DNA from: Oscillospiraceae bacterium
GTDB lineage: Bacteria > Bacillota_A > Clostridia > Saccharofermentanales > Saccharofermentanaceae
Direction: 5' to 3'
Length of the DNA: 8,883 bases
NCBI GenBank assembly: GCA_902803365.1
Contig: CADCPU010000360.1
Coordinates: 1 to 8,883 of the forward strand
Shown here: positions 1 through 5,343 of the stretch, in pieces
Position numbering within the stretch: position 1 is the first letter of the stretch
Layout of the letters: each line of letters starts with the position of its first letter
Position numbers and translations under genes: made by a program
The notes under the pieces: generated by a model
Told to the model about the DNA's origin: nothing
Database searches by the model: none
What the model saw: the letters and a program-made list of their open reading frames with translations, nothing else

Positions 1-735
1 CTGCGACATAGCAGCCAAAAGCTCGCTCATCGCCTTAATGGAAGCTACCGGTGTCTTGATATCGTGCGACAGCTGAGCTATGAGCTCAACCTTGCTTCGC
101 TGCGCCTCATACTCCTTCTGCCTTGCAGTCTGAAGCTCCTCACGCATGATGTCAAAGCTCTCGGTAAAGGCACCGAACATATTGCCGCGGTCCATATCGA
201 GCGGTATATCGAGCTTGCCCGAAGAGATATTCGTCGCAAACTGTCTGAGCTTTTCAAACGGCTTGATGACCGCTATATATACCCATATCAGGAAGATGAT
301 GATTATAACCGCTTCAAAGACAGCACAGACGATATATGCCTTTCCGTACTGCATATAGATCTGTTCCCTGTACTTACTAATATCATTATCGATCAGGAGC
401 TTTCCGACTTCCTCGCCCTCGATCTCGATATCGCGGATCGTACACCTCTCGGTCGTCGCCCTGCCGATATCTTCCGGCATGTCAGCCTTGGTCCTTAAGA
501 CTACTCTGCCATCGCTATCGATGACGGCATAATCAAAGTTGTATTTGTTGTATTTTACTTCCGAAGGATCTGCCTCTATGGTTTCCCAATCGTCAACGAT
601 CTCATGCAGGAGCTGATTTACGTCCGCACCGTTCAGTTTCTCATATTCCGCATCGACCTTCTTATTGAGAAAAAGGATCGGGATCAGGAGCATAAACGTC
701 ATGAGTATGCAAACAAAGATGAATCTCTTTTTCAT
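1..735 (-). CDS. Sensor histidine kinase, 3' end beyond the window
   Basis: Membrane sensor kinase that should autophosphorylate on histidine and pass the phosphate to the regulator encoded just upstream. 245 codons are open to the left edge, so the ATP-binding domain is outside the window. Visible parts are a first membrane helix (about residues 5-23), an extracytoplasmic sensor region of about 105 residues, a second helix (about 133-157), a HAMP-like linker (158-210), and the dimerisation/phosphoacceptor segment with the H-box LSHDIKTPV, phosphorylated residue H224. The ATG at 735 overlaps the regulator's TGA as ATGA, a usual sign of translational coupling. The ligand cannot be read from the sensor region, which matches no domain I recognise. 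Confidence is high for the family and nil for the signal. Confidence 0.93.
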   Translation of the reverse strand, partial: MKKRFIFVCILMTFMLLIPILFLNKKVDAEYEKLNGADVNQLLHEIVDDWETIEADPSEVKYNKYNFDYAVIDSDGRVVLRTKADMPEDIGRATTERCTIRDIEIEGEEVGKLLIDNDISKYREQIYMQYGKAYIVCAVFEAVIIIIFLIWVYIAVIKPFEKLRQFATNISSGKLDIPLDMDRGNMFGAFTESFDIMREELQTARQKEYEAQRSKVELIAQLSHDIKTPVASIKAMSELLAAMSQ

Positions 736-1448
736 TCTTCTACCTTAAAGATGTATCCTCTGCCGCGCGCCGTCCTGATATACATCGGCTCATTGGGATC
801 CTCCTCGAGCTTCTCCCTCAGATGCCTTATATGAACATTCAAAGTGCCGTCGGAAACAAAACTGTCCTCCCACACCTTGTCGAATATATCCTGCTTATTT
901 ACGACCTTATTCCTGTTATTTACGAGATAGACCAAAAGCTTATACTCCACCGCAGTAAGATCGACCTCAACGCCCTTCTTCGTGACGATACCCGCGGAAG
1001 TATCAACGCTTATGTCTCCGAATACCAGCGCCTCATCACCGACCGCAGCCGGCCTGTCAGACGAGTAGCGCTTCAATACGGCCTTGACCTTCGCATACAA
1101 GACATTGAGTGAGAAAGGCTTGGTTATATAATCGTCGCCTCCGATATTGAGCGCCACGACCATATCGTCGTCACTCGACCTTGCACTTACGAACAGGATC
1201 GGGATATCCGTAGTCTTTCTCAGGATCTTGCAAAGCTCAAATCCTGACGTGATCTTGGAATCAGACTGTGAAGCAGTTCCCAGGTTGATATCGAGCAATA
1301 TGAGCTTGGCGGTATTCTCTTTTAAGAATGCAAGGGCATCGTCCCCCGTAAACACACATGCCGCGGGAACATCGAAAAGATTGAAATATTCGGCGGTCGA
1401 CTCAGCGAGCTCGACCTCATCATCTATTATCAATACGCTGTATTCCAT
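732..1448 (-). CDS. OmpR/PhoB-family response regulator
   Basis: 238-residue DNA-binding response regulator, partner of the kinase that follows it. The receiver domain (residues 3-125) has the acidic pair D9/D10, phospho-acceptor D53 (LLDINLG), switch residue S88 and conserved lysine K110 (TKPF). A winged-helix effector domain (about 140-236) ends in the typical RTARGRGYIF strand and wing. The ATG at 1448 is chosen because it gives the canonical beta-1 strand (EYSVLIIDD). The frame stays open to an ATG at 1541, but those 31 extra residues fit no receiver domain. There is no SD before 1448; instead an extended -10 box sits 6 bases upstream, suggesting a leaderless message. The loop after D53 is about 8 residues longer than the usual D-x-x-x-P-x-x-D-G-F pattern. 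The stop overlaps the kinase start by 4 bases. Confidence 0.95.
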   Translation of the reverse strand: MEYSVLIIDDEVELAESTAEYFNLFDVPAACVFTGDDALAFLKENTAKLILLDINLGTASQSDSKITSGFELCKILRKTTDIPILFVSARSSDDDMVVALNIGGDDYITKPFSLNVLYAKVKAVLKRYSSDRPAAVGDEALVFGDISVDTSAGIVTKKGVEVDLTAVEYKLLVYLVNNRNKVVNKQDIFDKVWEDSFVSDGTLNVHIRHLREKLEEDPNEPMYIRTARGRGYIFKVEE

Positions 1449-1454
1449 ACGCTG

Positions 1455-1480
1455 ATTATAGCACAGTCCACATATGTCAA
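1455..1480 (-). promoter_or_regulatory. Extended -10 promoter of the left two-component operon
   Basis: On the minus strand a perfect extended -10 (TGCTATAAT; hexamer at 1460-1455) lies 6 bases before the regulator ATG. A perfect TTGACA (1480-1475) lies upstream, but with a 14-base spacer, shorter than the usual 16-18, so the TGn extension may carry recognition. Transcription would begin at or next to the A of the start codon (1448). This is inferred from sequence only. Confidence 0.55.
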
Positions 1481-1505
1481 AGGGGAACGACACTGTGATT
1501 TCGCC

Positions 1506-1547
1506 ACAATTTTCTGACAATAATTGTACAAATTTACACAAATTTGT
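1506..1547. promoter_or_regulatory. Phased ACAA direct-repeat array, probable regulator binding site
   Basis: Four units beginning ACAA(A/T) start at 1506, 1517, 1528 and 1538, a spacing of 11, 11 and 10 bases, so all face the same side of the helix. The last two form a perfect 8-bp inverted repeat with a 4-base spacer (1528-1535 and 1540-1547), and the second is itself a palindrome (1517-1527). The array lies about 58-99 bases upstream of the predicted start point of the regulator operon. OmpR/PhoB-type regulators commonly bind direct repeats at 10-11 base spacing, so autoregulation by the adjacent regulator is the likeliest reading. Confidence 0.5.
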
Positions 1548-1568
1548 TTAGATATCTTGATTTTTTAT

Positions 1569-1683
1569 AGCGGATGCTACATTCTATTAGTGCATTCGGT
1601 AAGCGGTGCAAGAGTGCCGCAGATATATTTAGAATAGAATTAAAGGCCGGATTTTGGGTTTTGTGTTTTTTGTAGTATCCGCT
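1569..1683 (+). repeat. Foldable inverted-repeat element in the intergenic region
   Basis: The outer arms 1569-1580 and 1672-1683 pair over 12 bases with one G-U wobble. Immediately inside, 1581-1588 and 1633-1640 pair perfectly over 8 bases. A central stem (1603-1609 with 1614-1620) pairs over 7 bases with two wobbles. The wobbles are G-U only when the plus strand is the RNA; on the minus strand they become A-C mismatches. It could be a small structured RNA or a MITE/REP-like palindromic element. No convincing plus-strand promoter or T-tract terminator was found, and it matches no RNA family I can name. Confidence 0.4.
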
Positions 1684-1722
1684 TGGTATCGCTAATGATA
1701 TCGGGCGGATTCTAATTGCAAG

Positions 1723-1749
1723 AAAAAATACCGCCCGTTTAGGCGGTAC
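1723..1749 (-). terminator. Rho-independent terminator of the GNAT gene
   Basis: On the minus strand the hairpin GTACCGCC-loop-GGCGGTA is followed by a run of T (1728-1723). The stem is 1729-1735 with 1742-1748. It begins about 5 bases after the acetyltransferase stop codon and should isolate that gene from the region before the two-component operon. Confidence 0.85.
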
Positions 1750-1752
1750 TTG

Positions 1753-2166
1753 TCAAATACCATACATCATCTTAAGTCGCTGCGCTGCGTTCTGATCGAA
1801 TCCGAATCGCTCGTAGAACGGCACCTTATCAGGCATCGCGGCGAGCTCGACATATACTGAAGTTCCCTTGACTCCGTTGGAACGGATAAACTCGAGCAGT
1901 TCCTCGATGAGCCTTTGGCCGACACCTCTGCCCTGGTAGTCCGGATGGACGATAACGTCCTTGATGTAGTAATCAAGACCCATGTCGCCGATCATGCGGG
2001 CCATGGCAACGATATTGTAGCCGTCATAAACGGAAACGCGGAACAGCGTGTGCTCCATCGCGAGCTTGGTCTGCTCGAGCGACGGGCCCGGTCCCCAGAC
2101 CGATTCCCAAAGGTAGATAAATTCTTCTGCGCTGAGTTCGTTATGCTTTACCGTTAATCCATCCAT
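1753..2166 (-). CDS. GNAT-family N-acetyltransferase
   Basis: A 137-residue single-domain cytosolic acetyltransferase that would move an acetyl group from acetyl-CoA to an amine. The acetyl-CoA pyrophosphate-binding loop (motif A) is at residues 74-84, HPDYQGRGVGQ, after the expected beta-4 strand (KDVIVH). The C-terminal half ends with the usual PFYERFGF segment. The ATG at 2166 is preferred because it has AGAGAGGA about 9 bases upstream and gives a normal-length GNAT; the frame stays open to 2229 but that extension has no SD. The gene stands alone between its own promoter region and a terminator, divergent from the next gene. The substrate cannot be told from sequence. Confidence 0.88.
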   Translation of the reverse strand: MDGLTVKHNELSAEEFIYLWESVWGPGPSLEQTKLAMEHTLFRVSVYDGYNIVAMARMIGDMGLDYYIKDVIVHPDYQGRGVGQRLIEELLEFIRSNGVKGTSVYVELAAMPDKVPFYERFGFDQNAAQRLKMMYGI

Positions 2167-2206
2167 ACATTCTGTCCTCTCTGCGCTATTTCGCGCACCG
2201 AGCACC

Positions 2207-2212
2207 ATTATA
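2207..2212 (-). promoter_or_regulatory. -10 box for the GNAT gene
   Basis: TATAAT on the minus strand, 40 bases upstream of the GNAT start. No good -35 hexamer sits at 16-18 bases. Placement in the divergent intergenic region and the lack of any other candidate support it. Confidence 0.5.
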
Positions 2213-2237
2213 TCAAAAAAATCCGACATTGAGTATA

Positions 2238-2265
2238 TTGAACGCTATATAGCAATGGGTATAAT
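2238..2265 (+). promoter_or_regulatory. Sigma-A-type promoter of the membrane-protein gene
   Basis: TTGAAC at 2238-2243, a 16-base spacer and TATAAT at 2260-2265. Transcription would start near 2272, giving a leader of about 14 bases that is little more than the SD (GGAGG at 2273-2277), 8 bases before the ATG. Confidence 0.65.
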
Positions 2266-2285
2266 AGTCTGCGGAGGATAGATAT

Positions 2286-2939
2286 ATGTCAGCATCAGAA
2301 TTAGCAATCAGGCTCTTCAAGATAGTTGCTCCGATCATAATGATCGTCATTGCCTGCATCCTGATATCAAAGGACAGGAAAAAGGCGCAGGCAGAGCGCA
2401 AGGACTACGGCTTGTCCATCGGAGCCGCAACAGATTTCAGAGCTCCTACCGCGAGCGAGCGCGAACTTATCAAGGAAGAACTTCTCCCTAGGAAGGGCAA
2501 AGGACTTATAGTCGCCAACATTATCTTCCTTGGACTCGAAGTCCTTTTTGGCGGCGCCCTTATAACCCATGACAACGCCAAGATCTTTCAGCTTATCGGC
2601 TTTGGCGGACTTCTTTTGGCTATCGTGATGATCCACATCGCGATCGTCTGGTCAATGACAGTTATCAACAGGGATATCAGGAACGGCAACTATCAAGTCG
2701 CTGAGACCACGATACTTGAGAAGAAGATCGTACACCGCAAAAACTCAAGATCCTACGTTGTCATCGTAAACGAGCCCGACAATTTTGAAGGCCGCTACGC
2801 CCTGCCATACGGGATCTTTAACGCAGTAAACGAAGGTGACAGAGCACTTATCGTAAAGCACGCCAACGAAGACAGGATCAACAGCAAAAAGACCAACGGT
2901 CAAAAAGCCAGGAACAGAAATCTGGTAGTACTTAAGTAA
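2286..2939 (+). CDS. Three-helix membrane protein of unknown function
   Basis: A 217-residue protein I do not recognise. It has three hydrophobic segments: about residues 10-28, 73-93 and 101-124. The first and second are separated by a charged loop (29-72) and the third is followed by a basic, beta-rich cytosolic or external tail of about 90 residues (RNGNYQVAETTILEKKIVH... ALPYGIFNAVNEGD). The tail loosely resembles the small beta-domain seen after membrane hairpins in DUF-type Firmicute proteins, but no family can be assigned. The start is fixed by a GGAGG SD and a promoter directly upstream. It ends 56 bases before the GH10 fusion gene on the same strand, so cotranscription is possible, but a functional link is not shown. 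Confidence 0.85.
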   Translation: MSASELAIRLFKIVAPIIMIVIACILISKDRKKAQAERKDYGLSIGAATDFRAPTASERELIKEELLPRKGKGLIVANIIFLGLEVLFGGALITHDNAKIFQLIGFGGLLLAIVMIHIAIVWSMTVINRDIRNGNYQVAETTILEKKIVHRKNSRSYVVIVNEPDNFEGRYALPYGIFNAVNEGDRALIVKHANEDRINSKKTNGQKARNRNLVVLK

Positions 2940-2951
2940 ATAAATAACATT

Positions 2952-2990
2952 CCTCTGTGGTACTATATATCTACTAACAGAGGGAGGAAT
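2952..2990 (+). promoter_or_regulatory. Inverted repeat spanning the GH10 gene leader
   Basis: CCTCTGT (2952-2958) and ACAGAGG (2977-2983) are a perfect 7-bp inverted repeat flanking an AT-rich -10-like stretch (TACTATATAT, 2961-2970). An alternative 7-bp pairing, ATTCCTC (2949-2955) with GAGGAAT (2984-2990), would bury the SD GGAGG (2983-2987), 8 bases before the ATG at 2996. It may be a repressor operator over a promoter or, if transcription comes from upstream, a translation-blocking hairpin. Confidence 0.45.
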
Positions 2991-2995
2991 AGGAA

Positions 2996-4936
2996 ATGAA
3001 CCTTAAGACCGCTTTTCAATCAAGATTTAAGATAGGTGCGGCCATCTCGCGCATGAACCTCGAGACGCCGGCCAACCTGAAGCTCCTCTTGGACCAGTTC
3101 AACAGCTTCACATGCGAAAACGACATGAAGCCGATGTTTTACTTGGACCCCAAGGCGAACATGGACGATCCTAATACCTACGGCCTTGACCCCAAGCTCC
3201 GCTTTGACTACGCGATCCCTTATCTCGAGTTTGCCAAGAAGACCGGCATCCCGATGCGCGGCCATACACTCGTCTGGCACAACCAGACACCGAAGTGGTT
3301 CTTCCACGTCAACTACGACGAAGGCGAAGCGCTCGCTGACAGAGATACGATGCTCACGAGGCTCGAAAACTATATCAAGGGCGTCCTGACTTTCGTGCAG
3401 GAAAACTATCCGGGCATCATCTACGCTTGGGACGTCGTAAATGAAGTAATAGACGAAGGTGATTTCCGTAAGTCCCTCTGGACAGAGACGGTAGGCACGG
3501 ACTTCGTGATCAAGGCTTTCGAGTTCGCGCGCAAATATGTTGCACCTGAAGTCAAGCTCTTCTATAACGATTACAATACTTTCGAAGAGTGGAAGCGCGA
3601 CCTCATTATCAGCAAGGTCTTAAAGCCGCTCATGGAAAAGAACCTGGTAGACGGCATGGGCATGCAGTCTCACCTCACGATGGAAGATCCGGACCTTAAG
3701 CTCTACGAGACTGCTCTTCATATGTATGGCGCGCTCGGCCTCGAGATCCAGATGACGGAGCTCGACATCCACAACAACGACGCATCGGACGAGTCAATGG
3801 AAAAGCTCGCCGCAAGATATAAGGAACTCTTCGAGATCATCGTGAGAGCCAAGGACGAAGGCAAGGCAAATGTCACATGCGTAACCTTCTGGAATCTCCT
3901 GGACGAGAATTCCTGGCTCACCAACTTCAGGCAGGAGACGAGCCACCCGCTGCTCTTCGAGGGCAAGTCCAAAGCCAAGAAGGCTTACTACAGCGTCCTT
4001 GAGACAGTCGTTCCCAAATGCGACATCGACGAATGGACTCCTGACTATCCTGATTCAGAATATGAGACAAATATGCCGCCTTCATACTTCGGCGTTATGC
4101 GCGAGATGTGGCAGCATTTCATGACTATCGAAAACGGCGTAAAGCTCAGCTACGAAGAATACGGCTGGGGCGATAAATACATCATCTCGGCTCAGGTGGG
4201 ATTTTTCCCATTCGGCATGCAGCAGCACCTCGCACGCCAGGGCTATCATGTCATCTGTATCACCTTAAGAGGATTCGCACCTTCAAGTTATGTGACCGAA
4301 GACTATGGTGAGGGCTGGTATGATGTTTTCGCGAGCGACGTCATCAAGGTAGCAGACAAACTCAAGATCGACAAGTTCATCTATATGGGTGCATCCCACG
4401 GTGCCGGTGTCGGCTGGCATCTTGTGCTCAATAATCCGGAGCGCGTCACCGGATTTGTCGCATGCGTTCCCGGACCTCACAGCCTCGCAGAAGGCAGCAT
4501 GTCCTACCGCCAGATGCTCCTGTCGGGCATTATAAAAGAGATCCCTCCGATGGATCCGCCGATCGATAACGATCCGAGGCGCGAAGAGAGAAGACTCTTC
4601 CGCGAAGGTCACATCAAGGGCAACCCTGAACCCGATCCGCGCGAGAAAGCGATCGACTACGGCAGGCCGCTCATGAAGTACAAGACTGAAGAGAAACTGA
4701 TCGAGGCGCTGAAGACAATTCAGGTCCCGACGCTCATCCTCGGAGCGACCGACGACCCGATCAGTACACCGGAACTCATGATGAGGACAGCCAAGGCTCT
4801 GCCGCACTGCAAGCTCGTTATGTATTCCAACTGCGGTCACAACATCGATACTGACCTCGTTGAGGAACTCTCTGATGAAGCAGACAGATTCATCAAGCAG
4901 GTCACCAAAGACGGCCACGTGTACAAGTTTTCTTAA
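2996..4936 (+). CDS. GH10 endo-xylanase fused to an alpha/beta-hydrolase (esterase) domain
   Basis: A 646-residue bifunctional enzyme. Residues 1-335 are a GH10 (beta/alpha)8 barrel that cleaves beta-1,4-xylan chains with retention: ENDMKP at 41-46, H90 and W94 of the RGHTLVWH region, acid/base E150 (WDVVNE), H226 (MQSHL), nucleophile E255 (MTELDIH) and the W299/W307 substrate-site region. After a linker, residues 385-638 form an alpha/beta-hydrolase with nucleophile S467 (GASHG), acid D586 or D587 (GATDDP) and H615 (CGHN), so its triad looks intact. The usual HG oxyanion motif after the first strand is replaced by SAQVGF. There is no signal peptide or anchor, so it is probably cytosolic, acting on imported xylo-oligosaccharides; the esterase would remove acetyl, feruloyl or glucuronoyl esters (which one is unknown). 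SD GGAGG, ATG at 2996. A terminator follows. Confidence 0.92.
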   Translation: MNLKTAFQSRFKIGAAISRMNLETPANLKLLLDQFNSFTCENDMKPMFYLDPKANMDDPNTYGLDPKLRFDYAIPYLEFAKKTGIPMRGHTLVWHNQTPKWFFHVNYDEGEALADRDTMLTRLENYIKGVLTFVQENYPGIIYAWDVVNEVIDEGDFRKSLWTETVGTDFVIKAFEFARKYVAPEVKLFYNDYNTFEEWKRDLIISKVLKPLMEKNLVDGMGMQSHLTMEDPDLKLYETALHMYGALGLEIQMTELDIHNNDASDESMEKLAARYKELFEIIVRAKDEGKANVTCVTFWNLLDENSWLTNFRQETSHPLLFEGKSKAKKAYYSVLETVVPKCDIDEWTPDYPDSEYETNMPPSYFGVMREMWQHFMTIENGVKLSYEEYGWGDKYIISAQVGFFPFGMQQHLARQGYHVICITLRGFAPSSYVTEDYGEGWYDVFASDVIKVADKLKIDKFIYMGASHGAGVGWHLVLNNPERVTGFVACVPGPHSLAEGSMSYRQMLLSGIIKEIPPMDPPIDNDPRREERRLFREGHIKGNPEPDPREKAIDYGRPLMKYKTEEKLIEALKTIQVPTLILGATDDPISTPELMMRTAKALPHCKLVMYSNCGHNIDTDLVEELSDEADRFIKQVTKDGHVYKFS

Positions 4937-4959
4937 AAGTCAATATATAAACATAAATA

Positions 4960-5006
4960 AACCCTCGATCCGCAAAATGCGTCGAGGGTTAATTTATGAA
5001 TTTTTT
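4960..5006 (+). terminator. Rho-independent terminator of the GH10 fusion gene
   Basis: Stem AACCCTCGA (4960-4968) with TCGAGGGTT (4982-4990), plus an inner CGCA/TGCG stem with an AAA loop and a 2-base bulge, followed by T-rich DNA including TTTTTT at 5001-5006. On the minus strand the downstream side is also T-rich (TTTATTTATGTTTATAT), so it may stop transcription from both sides, including the small gene to its right. Confidence 0.85.
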
Positions 5007-5041
5007 GTTACTTATGTCCCGATATTGACCGCACTTCTCAA

Positions 5042-5075
5042 ATCGTCTTTTTAACAGACGATCCTGCCGAAGCAG
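5042..5075 (-). other. Two tandem hairpins downstream of the small gene
   Basis: On the minus strand, CTGC-TTCG-GCAG (5075-5064), which has the very stable C(UUCG)G tetraloop, is followed by ATCGTCT-loop-AGACGAT (5062-5042; 7 perfect pairs, 7-base loop). Neither has a T run after it, so they are not clear terminators. They may stabilise the 3' end of the small-gene message ahead of the bidirectional terminator at 4960-4990. Confidence 0.4.
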
Positions 5076-5111
5076 AGAAGCTTGAAGTTTTTTAGCTAAA
5101 TCTATTACTTA

Positions 5112-5270
5112 TCAGAAGAATGTCGGCTTTGGTCCGATCTTCTCCTCTGTCATCACTGCAAGTTCCTCAATACTGGCATCCGGGTGTTCTTTGTTCAGCT
5201 TATCGCGCACCTCATAAAATCTGTCGTACCAATCTCTAAGCTGTTCCTTCTGTGCTTCCGTAAGTGGCAT
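5112..5270 (-). CDS. Small 52-residue protein, function unknown
   Basis: Short, highly charged, cytosolic protein (begins MPLTEAQKEQ, ends GPKPTFF) with no signal peptide, membrane helix or cysteine pair. It is probably helical from residue 4 to 44. The case for a real gene is a near-perfect SD (GGGAGGTGA, 7 bases between GGAGG and the ATG at 5270), an extended -10 box 56 bases upstream of the ATG, and ordinary codon use. It lies 73 bases downstream of the lipoprotein esterase on the same strand and could be made from readthrough or its own promoter. I do not recognise a family; it resembles the small, acidic, helical proteins of unknown role common in Clostridia. Confidence 0.8.
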   Translation of the reverse strand: MPLTEAQKEQLRDWYDRFYEVRDKLNKEHPDASIEELAVMTEEKIGPKPTFF

Positions 5271-5303
5271 AGTGTCACCTCCCGTTTTCAGATCTATTCA
5301 TAT

Positions 5304-5334
5304 TAAGTCCTTCAGACTTACCAGTATTATATCA
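5304..5334 (-). promoter_or_regulatory. Extended -10 promoter and leader hairpin of the small gene
   Basis: TGATATAAT on the minus strand (hexamer at 5331-5326) is an extended -10. Transcription would start near 5319, right where a perfect hairpin begins: TAAGTC-TGAAG-GACTTA (5320-5304). The message would therefore open with a 5' stem-loop, then a leader of about 50 bases ending in the strong SD. There is no good -35. The hairpin could instead belong to the 3' end of the esterase transcript. Confidence 0.5.
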
Positions 5335-5343
5335 CTAATATCA

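Noticed and set aside
1449..1541. N-terminal extension of the left regulator to an ATG at 1541
   Set aside because: The extra 31 residues fit no receiver-domain start, there is no SD, and the extension would place the promoter and part of the ACAA array inside the gene.
1548..1752. tRNA, CRISPR or insertion sequence in the intergenic region
   Set aside because: There is no cloverleaf, no regularly spaced repeats and no transposase; only the inverted-repeat element and the GNAT terminator are supportable.
2167..2229. N-terminal extension of the GNAT protein to 2229
   Set aside because: The SD precedes the ATG at 2166, and the extension would overlap the gene's own -10 box at 2207-2212.
4283..4918. 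211-codon minus-strand open frame opposite the esterase half of the GH10 fusion
   Set aside because: It is a shadow of the S467/H615 hydrolase frame, without SD or recognisable motifs.
5304..5320. Reading the TAAGTC/GACTTA hairpin as the terminator of the lipoprotein esterase
   Set aside because: The stem is only 6 bp and is not followed by a T run on the minus strand; it fits better as a leader stem of the small gene.
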